A stretch of 64,000 bases of DNA, from assembly GCA_002914845.1 (NCBI GenBank), contig JXTC01000310.1:27702-91701 (forward strand), given 5' to 3'. Both the position numbers and the translations under genes were made by a program. Shown here one piece after another: positions 24,401-36,678 of the stretch. Every line of letters begins with the position of its first letter. Position 1 is the first letter of the stretch. Under the pieces are notes generated by a model. That model was not told the origin of the DNA. It ran no database searches and saw only the letters and a list, made by a program, of their open reading frames with translations. The DNA comes from Trema orientale. Lineage: Eukaryota > Streptophyta > Magnoliopsida > Rosales > Cannabaceae.

Positions 24401-25689
24401 GCGCTCAGATTTTAACCTTTGAAACTTACTTAAAACAAGAAAAACAGAACAATTACAAACATATATGTGGGACAGGGAACTAAATAGAAGAATATGGTTT
24501 AAAATAAGAAATTCATGCCTGAAGAAGATCTCCAATGTTGACCACTAGAGCTCCGGGTTGAGGGGATACGTCAATCCACTTATTGTCGTTTAGAATTTGG
24601 AGACCACCAATGTCATCTTGAAGAAGCACAGTGAGGAAGTCACTGTCAGCATGCTTGCTCGTGCCCATGGTTAGTTCTGGCTGCGGGCATGGCGGATAGT
24701 AATGGCCCAACAGGACTAGCCCTTCTGCGCAATCTATGTCGTACAAGTGATTTGGATTCAGCCCCAGAGCCTCAGAGACCAACTCGAACAACAAAGTTCC
24801 AACTTTCATTACTTGCTTTGAGTACTCCATAAGTATGTCTCTTCAGACCAAGTAGAAAAACGAATATTTCCACTGTCACGCTTCATTTAATTCTTAAATA
24901 TTACTGAGATTCATTGGAAATTGAAAATTATGTACCAAGCAATCGACTCATGTATATAATCATCTATTTGACACCAGTTTTAGCTTGCTTCATAAGTGAA
25001 GATGGAGATGAGTAATATTTGAGTATTACAGGGTCATAAAACTTGCAGGGTAACAATAGACTTATTGTTATTGAGCCAGAACTATAAGACTAGATTTTTA
25101 GGAAAAGAAAAATGTGGACTAAACTAGAGATTGCTAGATAGATCTGTGAAATACCTGCATACCAGGGGCAAGTCTTCGGGTTTTGGAGTATCAGGAGCCA
25201 TCCGACAAGTAAACGTATCCCTCCAATTCGCTCGTGGAGAACTATACAGAGAATTGTTGGTGTTATAGACGAATGGCTTGGTGAAATCTCGGGTGTAAAA
25301 CGCTTTCTTTACTTCGGTTTCTTGCTCGTAAAATCGACCAACTCCATCTTTCATCTCTCCCAAAACACTCTCTGGGATTCCATGGTTGATAATTTGGAAG
25401 AAGCCCCAGTTCTCGGATGCTTCTCGTAGCCTGTCAACAATCTCCTTTCGCTGCAATGAATCCCCAGTAGCGGAAAAAGCAACTTGGCATCTCCCACAAC
25501 AGAGCTATTTTTTATGTAACTTTCGGGTATTGAATTATAGAAAATACGAGGAATCTCAAATATCCCGGCGTCGACAAGTCCTTTAACACCGGCCTTTGTC
25601 TCATCGAAAGCTTTTAGTTCAGTTGCTCTATCATATTCAGCCTTGAATGTGGCTGCAGGAGCAGCTTCATCGGAGCTGGTCACCACCAT
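21449..25689 (-). pseudogene. psi-3: ACCH gene broken by a 19-bp deletion and an LTR insertion
   Basis: The exon positions are still clear: exon 1 25689-25155, exon 2 24840-24519 and exon 3 in two parts, 23934-23829 and 21614-21449. Exon 1 starts [20 protein letters not shown] like the active copies, but near 25455-25490 about 19 bp are missing relative to ACCH-6. This removes the VIDLGG segment and shifts the frame. Exon 2 is open and keeps HAD (SKHADSDF). Exon 3 is cut by a 2.2-kb solo LTR that duplicated TTGGC. The 3' end also has a short duplicated tail (21420-21490). Intron 2 has a GC donor. Not a functional enzyme. Confidence 0.92.
21615..23828 (+). mobile_element. Solo LTR, family L1, copy 2, inside psi-3 exon 3
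   Basis: Starts TGTGACAACCCGTATAAAG and ends GGGGCGTGACA. Perfect 5-bp duplication TTGGC at 21610-21614 and 23829-23833. Full length (2214 bp), aligned with copy 1 at 9040 along its length. The internal 34-bp array (about 23030-23225) has one unit more than copy 1. No internal retrotransposon region remains, so it arose by LTR-LTR recombination. Confidence 0.92.
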
Positions 25690-25859
25690 TTTCTTCGCTG
25701 ATTTTTTTCCTTATCCCAATTTAGCTAGTTGATCAAATTTTAACATAGGTAGATTATAATAGAAAGTCACATCAAGTCAACTTTGTAATTCTGAAAACGT
25801 TTCTTTTTTTTTTTTTTAAAGAAAAATGAATATTCTCAATCTGAAACTTGAAAAACGTG

Positions 25860-26445
25860 GACATTGTTGTAGATAATATATATAAAGATACGTAGATGTC
25901 ACTATGTTTTTGAAGAAGTGCTAGATATGAGATATTTTATAAAGAAAGATGCTCTCTATTTTCTCGAACTATGACTTTAGTGAGAGATTCAGGGCTTATG
26001 CACAATTTTCTTCGTTTGTAATGAAATACACAAATGAGAAAAAGTGTATAAGCAATACTTACAACCGGGGAAAAAAAAAAGTTACATTTGAAAAGGCATA
26101 TGAGTCAGAATTCATTTTTGCCTCTTTTATTGTTTTTCCAGATAACGGTCACAATAGAACTACTTTCGATGAATAGTTCGTGAAACTTGAAAAACGTGGA
26201 AATTATTATGAATAATATAAAAACATATAGATGTGAAATATGAAATATAAAGACAACAGTCACAACAGAGCTATATTCCTTTTTGCCTCTATTATTGTTT
26301 TTCCATACAATAGTCACAACAGAACTATTTTTGATGAATAGTTTGTGAAAACTTGAAAAATACGTAGAAATTGTTATGGATAATATAAAGATATGCAGAT
26401 GTGAAACGTGAAAATTGTTGTGGATAATATAAACACAACAATCAC
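25860..26445. repeat. Degenerate repeats in the psi-3 upstream region
   Basis: The block CTTGAAAAACGTGGAAATTG plus TATGGATAATATAAAGATAT, followed by GTCACAACAGAGCTA, recurs at about 25846, 26186, 26352 and 26405. The same words appear once upstream of most ACCH copies, so this is a local expansion of the duplicated gene's own 5' flank. Confidence 0.6.
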
Positions 26446-28715
26446 TGTAAAAACCCAAGTTTTAAAAGGACAAAAATGTAAATTTTGGCTAAAAACATTT
26501 TGGTAATTTCGCATTTTCAAAATATCTGAAATGTATATTGACATTTTTGAGTCTAGGTTCATCTGGGTAAAAGTGTGAACAAAATTTGAAATCAGGGTCT
26601 AAAATGCAATTACAGAAGGGTGTAAATGAAAAGAATCGTTAAAAACTGAATAAAAGTACAATTTTCATAAACAGTACAAGGCCAATCACAAGCTGACACG
26701 TGGCCTACAGTTCTGAAATTGCCTTTAAAACCTCTTTTTTCTCTCCGTCTTGCACCAAGTCCCCGAGAGAGTCCCAAAGAGCAAAAGCTCTATTAAACCA
26801 CGCAGCCGTCACACTGCCGCCATACGAGGCAGACATGCCAGCCCGCGGTCACCATTGGATGACGACAATCAAGCGCCGCCTGCTCCTGCTGGTAACCGTG
26901 CCCCGACACTTGCACTAGAAGAGTCTGCTCAATCACGCCTACCAAGCGGTTTTCCGGCCACTAGACTGTAGTCTGACGTTATCTTTGCACACCGCCAACA
27001 CGTGAAGCTTCATCGCGAGCTCATCCGCAAAACCTGATCGATTGTGGCTGTCTACTCCCCGTCGGTAAAGTACTTTCTGATTTGGTCATTTTACAAACCA
27101 AATTGTGGTATTTTTATAAATACTTTTATGAAATAATTATTTAGACCAAAATAAGTACATCAAGTGATAAAGGAGCTTAAATCATAAACAAATATGATTA
27201 TTTGGTGTTGAAATGATATCCGAAGAAGTGTAAATTTTCGTATTGAAAAAGATGAAATTTTTCTAAATTTTTCAAAAAATGGTATTTTTGTAACTTTCAG
27301 ATTTAAGGCCCATTTAAGGCTTTGGACCTTAGAAGAAGTTTCGACTTCAAATTTAGATTCAGTAAGGTCGAGAAACGAGGCTCGTGAATACTGAATAGTC
27401 TCGTTTTACATGCCAAGGGCCGAGTTTTGATTCGAACTCTAATTTGTCGAATTATATGTCTAACATAGCTAATTAGGATGCTAGGAACGTATCAGTGAGG
27501 TCTGTTTTACCATTTAAAGCTCAGTTAGAAAATTCGTTTGTCAAAGTGAGCGAACGAAATTTCTAGAAATGCCTTTCGTTCATCAAATCAATCAATAGGG
27601 ATTTCTACAAATATTGATAGCTTAGCATAGTTATCATCTCGCGGTAAGGGTTTAATCACCTATTTTATGTCTATTTTAATTTAAATTTGTATTATGAATG
27701 ATTTATAAAAAATAGTGAATAATACGATAGTTTGGTAAATTGTTGAAAAATATTTAATTATACTAGGATTGGACTGTGTGATTTTTATTATGTTTTTAAA
27801 ATTGTGATTATGGATGACACAGTAGATTGCTACCCAGGTTATAGTAAATCCTAGAATAATACCAAGTAGAATTTTAAAACATTATTTGGTTATATTTTTA
27901 TTGTATGGTTATTACATACCCTGTTACATATTGTACATACTATAGGATCACACACTTGAATTCTATTATTACGTCGCGGTAGTTTAGATCGCTAGCGAGT
28001 TGCTGCAGCACTAGATGTAAGTGAGAGACCTAGGTACCTGCACATATTTTTTAGACACATCTCTGGATAGTGTCAGGATTCTGGGTACCTTTGATAAAGA
28101 GGTATTACAGGGCCGTGATAGAAGGATGAGAACTTACTTGTATACTTTGGATAATGTATGATATGTATAATTATGTGGTTTTGGTTTTGAATATATGATT
28201 ATCCTTAATCTTTATTTTATTTGCAAACTTGGTTTATAAATGGATTTTAAAAAGTATTAGCTATGCAGGTTTTAGAAATTGTATCCATTCAAAAGGGTAC
28301 TTGAATTCCTACTGATGAACATGTGAATGCTCACCCCTTATTATCATTTTTTTTTCCTCTTAAATAGTATTCAGGGTGATCTAGAAAACTCAAGAGCCAT
28401 AATGAGTAGGGAGAAATACATTACTATTTTAAATAATTGATAACTATTTAGAAGAACTTCTGTTTTATTTATCTTGGCTTGTAACAATACTTAAGGGCCC
28501 GTATCATGGATTTGATTTGTATAATTAGTATATCTAGATTGTGAAGATAGTGATGATACTTAGTTTTATTTTATAAAATTTTATTAACAATCTATGTCTA
28601 ATAGTGATCATATAACTATGGAAATTTATACTTAATTTACATTTTTATAAATATTTTTTTAAAACTACGATTGAATTTCCACTTGTGAAATTCCCTTTCC
28701 ACTTAGATCGTAACA
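26446..28715 (+). mobile_element. Solo LTR, family L2 (2.27 kb)
   Basis: Begins TGTAAAAACCCAAG and ends AGATCGTAACA, with a perfect 5-bp duplication ATCAC (26441-26445 and 28716-28720). It is unrelated to family L1. A GC-rich patch at 26740-27060 gives two overlapping spurious reading frames of 72-73 codons. No gag-pol region. Size suggests Ty3/gypsy. It splits the repeat-rich 5' flank of psi-3 from its continuation at 28721. Confidence 0.9.
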
Positions 28716-28872
28716 ATCACAATAAAGCTATATTCATTTTTGTCTATTTCATTGTTTTTCTAGATAACAGTCTCAAGAGAGCTATTTTTGATGAATAGTT
28801 TTTGAAATGTTGAAAAACGTGGAAATTATTATGGATAGTATAATGAATAGTTTGTAAAAACTTGAAAAACGT

Positions 28873-29054
28873 GGAAATTGTTATGGATAATAAAGATATG
28901 TATAGTAAAACTGAAAATTGTTATAGATAGTAATCCTCCCAAGTATAAAAACGTGGAAATTGTTGTGGATAATAAAGATATGTATAGTAAAACTGAAAAC
29001 TGTTATAGATAGTAATCCTCCCAAGTATAAAAACGTGGAAATTGTTATGGATAT
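28873..29054. repeat. 82-bp tandem repeat
   Basis: Units begin GGAAATTGTTATGGATAA at 28873, GGAAATTGTTGTGGATAA at 28955 and a partial one at 29037. Same sequence type as the repeats at 25860-26445. Confidence 0.85.
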
Positions 29055-29356
29055 GTAGAGCTACTAGTTCTAGAGAGAAGAACTTTCGAAAATAAAGAAC
29101 AATCTAATGAACCGACATTCAGTTTGAAAATTGTTAGTTCAGTTGGAAAAGCAAATGGCGAATCAAGAGCTAAGGGTAACATTTTAATTTTTATTTTTTA
29201 AATTTTTTTGTAGCGTGCCAAGTAGCTAGCAAGGGTTTCACTGAGTACATGAAGGTTAGAGCAGGAAAAGCCAGTTTACGATGATTGCAAAACAAATCAA
29301 GTACAAGTTTCTACACGATATCATTTAGAGTTTGAAGCCATTTGTAACACTGAGTC

Positions 29357-31219
29357 TCAACTCTCAATCTCCTTCAATCTGTTTTGATCGAGCTTGAAAT
29401 GATCCAATGCCGAAGTCCCATCAAGGTCCTTTGAACGGAAATAAGCAAGATAGTCCCTCATTGTGGTTTCCCTATACTTGGGTGGATTATTCTCTGATAA
29501 CAACTCCTTGATGGGTCTGTACAGTTTAGAGGTTGGCATTATACCTGTGGTGAAGAAGCTTCCAATGGATACTCTAGGACCCACGCGGCTCGCGAGAACT
29601 CTGTGCTCAACACTCTTGAATTTATCATTTGATATAAGCTGATGAAGAAGATGAAGAACACAAATGAAACTATTAAGAAAGAAAGAAACTCTTTGTATGT
29701 AAAGACACAGTTTAGACAACATCTAGGACTATGCAATGTTTTACCATACAGAATTTGTAATGCACACTTTGAGATGTGTCATCCAATATTGAGATCTTCG
29801 GTCATTCTTCAATGTGAAATTCACGCGGATTTTTCTAATCGGTGTAGGCTCTAGTCTAGACTAGCTAATAGGACTCTCTTATGCAATAATTTGTGACAAG
29901 AATGTCACAAAGAAAATTTCATGGAGCTCTTTTATTATGAGAGTGCGAAATAGGAAGCTAATCCTAGATGTATAGGTAAAACTTAGTTAAAAGAAGAAAA
30001 ACAGAACAATTACAAGCACAAGAATCCGGTAAAAGAAGTACATGCCTGAAGAAGATCTCCAATGTTTACCACAAGAGCTCCGGATAGAGGGGATACGTCA
30101 ACCCACTTATTGTCGATTAGAACTTGGAGACCACCAATGTGATCCTGAAGAAGCACAGTGAGGAAGTCAATGTCAGCGTGCCTAGTTACCCCCATAGTCA
30201 GTTCTGGCTGCGGGCATGGCGGATAGTAATGGCATAAAACGTTTAGTCCCTCTGCGCAATTCATGTCGTACAAGTGATTCGGATTCAGCCCAAGAGCCTC
30301 AGACATCAACTCGAACAGCAAAATTCCTAGTTTCATTACTTGCTTCGAGTACTCCATGAGTATGTCTCTTCAGGTAAAAAGAAACAAATATTTCGACTGT
30401 CACACTTAAGTACATACTGAGCAATCAGCTTATATATACCATCTATATGATACCAGTTCACGATCTATATATAATGAAAGATATCTATGATGGAGATCAA
30501 TATTATTTGGCTACACAGATTCATAAAACTAGCAGGGGTAACAATGGCCTGATTAGATTTATAAACTAGACATGATTTTTAATCTGCAAGTACATAAAAT
30601 CTTGTTTATGCAAACTAAACTAGTAAAGTTTGCTAGATAGATCTGTGAAATACCTGCATAATAGGGGCAAGTCTTCGGGTTTTGGAGGATTAGGAGCCAT
30701 CCGACAATGAAAAGTATCCCTCCAATCCGCTGATTTAGAGCTATACAGATTATTGTTGGTGTTATAGACCAATGGTTTGTTGATGTCTCGGGTATAAAAC
30801 GCTTTCTTCACCTCAGTGTCTTGCTCGTGAAATCGACGAACTCCATCTATCATCTCCTCCATAACACTCTGAGGGATTCCATGGTTGATAATTTGGAAAA
30901 CGCCCCCGTTCTCGGATGCTTCTCGTACACTGTCAATGATCTCCTTTCTCCGAAATGAATCTTCTGTTAGGCCTCTGAGGTCTATAACCGGAACATGCAA
31001 CTTGGCATCTTCGAAAACAGATCTAGAGCCATTCTCGATGTAATTGTTATCAGATGTTGAAGTATAGAAAATACGAGGAATCTCAGTAATCCCGGCATCA
31101 ACGAGTCCTTTGACGCCGGCCTTTGTCTCGTCAAAAGCTTTTAGTTCGGTTGTTCTATCATAGTAGTCACCCTTCAATACGACTGCAGGAGCATCTTCTT
31201 TTAAGCTGGTCGCCACCAT
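29357..31219 (-). CDS. ACCH-4: 2-oxoglutarate/Fe(II) dioxygenase
   Basis: Exons 31219-30654, 30367-30046 and 29638-29357 give 389 residues. It is longer than its sisters because the stop is lost at the usual site and the tail runs on as [11 protein letters not shown] start at the ATG at 31219 (MVATSLKED), which matches the MVVTSSDE start of the others; an in-frame ATG at 31276 is possible. The ligands are H252, D254 (RHAD) and H308, with R318-x-S320. The usual ENWGFFQ is ENGGVFQ here, changes at well-conserved sites, so activity may be altered. Intron 2 has a GC donor. A solo LTR sits 63 bp above the start codon. Confidence 0.9.
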
Positions 31220-31281
31220 TTTCTTTCCTGATCTTTCTTGATCCCAACTCAGCCTTTGATGTTCAAGTTTTAACATAGATA

Positions 31282-31700
31282 TGTTGCTAGTGGCTTCAAG
31301 TAAAGCAATGTATGTGGCTTAGAATGTTTAATGGCTATAAATAGCCTCCTCCTCAACTACCCGTAGCACACAAACTCTCCAAGCAATACAAGGAGTTCCT
31401 CTTCCTATCTTTCTCTTATTTCCCTTGTTATAATAGTGGGAGAAATTAAGGGTCTTTTGTGAGAGAAATGTGATTGGGTTGTAAGAGGGATGTGGGTGAT
31501 CAGAGTGTTCTTTGGATGTTATTGGGCTTTGGGGTTCTTAGTGGAATTTGTTGGTGGTTTTTGCAATAATCTTCTTTCATATGGTCATAGACATAGGCTA
31601 TTATAGTTGCACCACGTTACATCTCAATCTCTTATTTATCCGTGTTTATTTCATTTTACTGAACATTAAATTTTTTCGTATTGGTAATTTTGCCACAACA
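31282..31700 (+). mobile_element. Solo LTR, copia-like (419 bp), in the ACCH-4 promoter
   Basis: Ends are TGTTGCTAG and CCACAACA, with TGTTG/CAACA inverted tips. Flanks AGATA (31277-31281) and TGATA (31701-31705) match at four of five positions. A TATAAATA at 31336-31343 shows the LTR points in the plus direction, away from ACCH-4. Beyond 31701 the ACCH 5' flank resumes (GTTATACTATAAAGCGCAC, like the sequence at 38636 and 62463), proving that the block is an insertion. Confidence 0.85.
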
Positions 31701-34197
31701 TGATATATGTTATACTATAAAGCGCACAGATCAAGTTTGTAGAGCAGATAATGACCCCTCAAAAAAAAAAGGTTTATCCAATTTGAGGAACGTGACAGTG
31801 GTTAGAATTTATAGATACATATATGTCATCATCTTTATCAAGAAGTTTGGTAGACGTGAGATGCTTTATAAAGAAAACATTAAAATTTCGAGAAAGATGC
31901 TCTGTGTTTTCTCAAATTATGACTTTAGTGAGATGCATGCATGGCTTATAAAACAGAGTTCTTCGTTTTTAACGAACCACACCAAAAAATTATATATATA
32001 AGTGTACGTGTCAAAGGAATAGTACTACTTACAAACACTACTTTCAAACCGGAAAAAAAAAAAAAAAAGAAAAAGAAATAACTGTAAAAGCAAGTGAGTC
32101 CAAACCAAAGTGAAGCGTAGTAGACTTATTGGTTCCAAAGACAAAGTTCTTATTAAATTGGAAAATAATAAACAAATCAAAGAACAAACATTTAGTGTGC
32201 GACTTATATTTAAGTCCTAATTGTTTGTTCAGTTGGACTGACTGCAGCTCTAATTATAACAAATTTGCCGTTATTAGCGAATAAAGATATGTTGGCGAAA
32301 AAATCTTTAGAAATCTGTGGTTTTTCTTAGAATTTCAATATAAATTTTGCATTGCTCACACAGATAAACTCTATTGATATTGGTGCTATACCTCGGAATG
32401 ATGACAGTAGTGATCTCTATGATCCTTTAGTAACATAATTGATATATTGCTTATCGCGAGGTTTAAATCTTGTGTTGTCTTTTGGAGTCTATTCTCCATT
32501 GGTGAAAAATATTGTAAGGTTGTGGGTATAGTGAACTTAGTTGGTGGCATATCTAGTAACTATCTTATTACTAGTGAGATAAACTCTCAGTTAAAGATAA
32601 GGGTAGTAACTCTTGTTGTTTTACTTCTCGTTTCGGAAATGAAATGGCTCATGTACATAGTCTTTTCTATATCAATGCTTTATTTTGTAATGTACAATCC
32701 CTATACAAAAGAAAAAAAAAAAAAAAAATCAAATTCCACCTTTTATCTAATTTTTCTTTTGAAAATTAAATGAAAAACGAAAGTTCAAATTCAAGTGACT
32801 CTAAGTTTGAGTAAATATCTGTGACAATTTACATCTTATACAGTGGAATTAGATTAAAAATAAAACTTAATAGAGAAAGAAATATTCATTTTACTTATAA
32901 ATTACAAAAAGTAGATAAATAAATAAGTAATTGAATGCCCTCCCTTCCTCTGTTCGTTTGTTGTTATTAAACTATTAATGAAGAGAGCATGTATTAAAAA
33001 ACATGGGCGAATAAAGATTAAAGGGCGTTCCACCGACTACATGAAGAACAAAGAATGAACAATTTTTTTGTTTTTCAATTTTTTAAATTTAGAGCCCGAA
33101 AAGCCATCTCTAGATCATCTCAAATTAGATTCACATCTAACTTAATGGAAGGAAATAAACGCTAAGACTATTACAACAACAAAATTCTGCATAAGAAAGA
33201 AATTTCTGATTTTTAAGACATTAGTCCACATCATACATATTAAGCATATGTTGGAGACCAAGGTAACAAGGGTGGTTTGATTTCGAGAGGAAAAAAAAAG
33301 GTAAGAAGGGTGGTTACATAGATTATCACCCCATAATTTTTTGTTGCCAAGCAACCCAAGAAAAAAAAAATGTTGGTGGCTTAAAGGATTATCCAAGTTC
33401 ACTATATTTTATTCACAGAGCTCGATATACCAAAATCGGATTAGCCCCTAGATATTACTAGTTTTTGTTACGGGTATAAATGTGCTTAATTCTTATATGT
33501 CGAGAGCCAATAAAGAAAACTGAAAACAAACAAACACAAATAAGGTTTATTGTGATTTATTTTCAATGCAAGAGCATCGGTTTTCAATTGCTCTAGGTTT
33601 TCACTTGATGAACAAGAAAAATTACAATAAATCTCACATCTTATATGCCTTTCAAGACTTTGCAAATTCTTTTTAATCTCAATTACCTAAACTCGATACC
33701 CTCACATTTTTGATAAAGAGGAAAAATTAAGGAAATCGAAATACATGTGAAAAATCCTAAAGATCGATCCATGTGTAGTGTGTAGCACATAATACTTTGT
33801 CCAAGGTAATTATTGTTAGGAGAACTAAGCTCCATATATCTGACAATTTCTACATCATATCATTTAGGACATATGTACTAATCATAATGAAATAAATCAT
33901 AAACGGAAAAAGTTTGAAGAGGAATAAGAATGAATCAAATCTTAAGTTATATATTTGTGCCAAAATTTAATAAATATGTGATACGAAAAAATCAAATTTT
34001 TTATCTGTATAAATAAACACATTAAAGGAAAGAAAAGAGTAACAGTTCTCTTATTCCCATTCCATTATGGTCCGTTAGGATCAGTAAACATAGCATTAGT
34101 TTAGAAATAATTGTTTTTAGCTAAAAAAAAAAAAAAAAATTCTAACGAAAAAGTGTAGAAATCATTTGTAAGACTAAGTTTCAATCTCCATGATTCT
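31701..34197. other. ACCH-4 upstream flank and intergenic DNA
   Basis: 31701-32280 is the displaced 5' flank shared by the array. Around 32450-32700 the plus strand shows a broken reading that resembles the plant-type RNase H region of LINEs (NLVGG..., then SRFGNEMAHV after a frameshift); this is a weak call. The segment 33220-33330 resembles the 3' flanks of other copies (GTTGGAGACCAAGGTAACAA). Confidence 0.4.
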
Positions 34198-35062
34198 GTA
34201 TTCGCGAGCTCAAAATGATCCCAAGGCCAAAGTCCTATCAAGGCCTTTGGTACTAAAATAAGCAATATGTCCCTCACTATGGTTTCTGTATACTTGGAGG
34301 GATTATTTTCAGATAACAACTCCTTGGTGGGTCCGTACAGTTTTGAGGTAATTGGCATTACACCTGTGCATAAGAATCTTTGCAATAGGTATTTTGGGAA
34401 CCAAATGGCTCGCCATTTCCAAAACCCTGTGCTCAACACTTTTGATGAGTTTGTCATTTTAATTACATAAGCCCGAAAAAAAAATGAAGAACAAAAGAAG
34501 ATGCACGACTTGGAAACTACTGATAAAGATAGAAACTCGTTGTATATAAAGTGACAGATATAAAAGAACACATCTATCACTATATATGCAATAGTACTAT
34601 ACAATGTGAAGTTTGTAAAGCAAACTTTGAGCCGTATTAGAACACGATAAGAGAGCCGGTCCTTCTTTTATAAAATGGGAAATTTATGTGGATTTTTCTG
34701 CTATAAAATCCGGTCCAATGTTAGTCTCAAATGCAATATGAGTTCGTGACACGGTTGACAATTTGGAAGAAACCCCAGATCTCGGATGCTTCTCGTACAA
34801 TGTCAACGATTTCCTTTGGACGAAATGAATCTCCGGTAAGGCCTCCAAGGTCTATGACGTCCGGACTACTCAACTGGGCATCTCCAAAAACAGATGTATA
34901 ATTTAAACTATAGAAAACACGAGTAATAATCCCGGCATTGGCAAGTCTTTTAACTTCGGCCTTTGTCTCATCGAAAGATTTTAGTTCAGTTGCTCTATCA
35001 TATTCAGCCTTGAACGTGACTGCAGGAGCAGCTTCGTCATCTGAGCTTGTCACAATAACCAT
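34198..35062 (-). pseudogene. psi-5: ACCH relic lacking exon 2
   Basis: Exon 1 starts at the ATG at 35062 (MVIVTSSDDEAAPAVTFKAE) and runs to about 34750, where the GFFQIVN motif breaks off. About 280 bp of intron-2-like sequence follows directly, and then exon 3 (34472-34198) with frameshifts. The second half of exon 1, intron 1 and all of exon 2 are gone, including the HxD iron ligands. It cannot make a dioxygenase. Confidence 0.9.
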
Positions 35063-36678
35063 TTCCTTTGTCCTAATCGAGTCTTTGATCAAGTTCTAGC
35101 TAGTACGAATAGATGCTATACTAGAAAGGCCACAGGTCAACTTCGTAGCAAAAAATGACAAAAATGGAAAAATGTTAAAAGCAAATTTGAAGAACATGGC
35201 AAGGGTTAATATTTCAAGAAGTTGGTAGATGTGAGATTCATTATTAAATTTCAAGAGGGATGGTTTGTGTTTTCTAAATTATGACTTAGTAGTCAGATTC
35301 ATGCATATGGCTTCTAAATAGTATATTCTTCGGTTGTAACGAAACACACAAAAGAATTTTCTTTTTTTTTTTTTTTTTCAAAAGACAAAGTAAATAAGGC
35401 TTAACATGAAGCGTACAACCTATTGGTTCCAAAAGACATAGTTCTTTGGAAAAGAATAAACAAATCATAGAAACAAACATTCAGTGTACGACTCATATTT
35501 AAGTCCTGATTATGCAGTAATTGCTTTGATATTGCGATCTTGGAATGTAAAAGATTGGAAACCTTCTTAAATATGACCACAATACAACCGGATAATCTTC
35601 TAACAAAAATTAATTAGCAAGAGAAAGAGCAACCATGCATATTCCCATAGGAAAGAAACTACAAGAGCAGTTGCCTATGAGAGAGAGAAAATTCTTGATA
35701 TCAGCAACAACTGCAATAAAGAAATTATATTTGCATAAAAGAAAGAAGATTTGGAGTAAGTGCATAAAAGGAAGGCTTTCTAAATTCCACTTTTTTCACA
35801 ATACCCCTGGTGACTATGACCTCACCTAATCACTGGTAGCTAACTCAGTTACATAATTAGCAGGAGTCATCTGATATAGGTGACCATGAGGCCGGGTCAA
35901 CCTTCTTGTCTTTCCCACGCTAATTTACGTCTCTTCCAAATGTTCCATTGATGCATTTTCTCTGCAAGAAAAACCTACTCAAGAGCGCAACAACAACTCA
36001 GCCTTGCATCATAGTCGAACACGCTCCTTTTTCGACTCATCCATCCTAACGAGGTCTAATCTTATTATCTCAACTCAGCTTGAAGATCGTTGCCAAAATT
36101 AATGACAATACCTCCTATGAAATCGACCATCTTTACCACAGACAACATGGTCGGCCAAACTTGGCAGTTTATGGTAAACTTTCACCTTTTTTATTTTACA
36201 TATAATTACGAAAAAAGGACAAACTAAGTGCCGCCCTGTTTCCTCCCCTGTTTGTCATTATGAAGTAATAAAGATAGCATGTATATAGTTACAGAAACAA
36301 ATAGCCAATAAGAGCTAAGCAGAACATTTTTTTTTTTAATTTCTTTTAGATACTTAGTAGCTAGCTATATATATATTACAACCACATGTCTTTGCATAGG
36401 AAAGAAAGTTGTAATTCATACTACATCAGTTCAAATCGTAAATATTCTGCATAGAGACCAAGGTAGCAAGGGTGGTTTTATGGATTATCACTTCATATCT
36501 TTTTGGTTGCGATCCGAGTTCATAATATCTTATCCACTACTATAGTACTAGCTTCTTAGATTCATGAATACATTCAAAACATTTTCAAGTAAAGAATAAT
36601 ATTACCATGATTACTAGTTTCTACACCAAAGCATGAAGTGTAAAAGCCATCTTTGTAACACTTGAGTCTCAACCTTCG
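35063..36678. other. psi-5 upstream flank and intergenic DNA
   Basis: The TTGAC W-box context is kept (AAGTTGACCTGTGGCC complement at about 35122-35137). Further on, 36400-36660 resembles the 3' flanks of the array. No gene seen. Confidence 0.5.

Noticed and set aside
26700..26971. Two overlapping open frames of about 72 codons
   Set aside because: They lie in a GC-rich patch inside a solo LTR and resemble no protein; chance frames.
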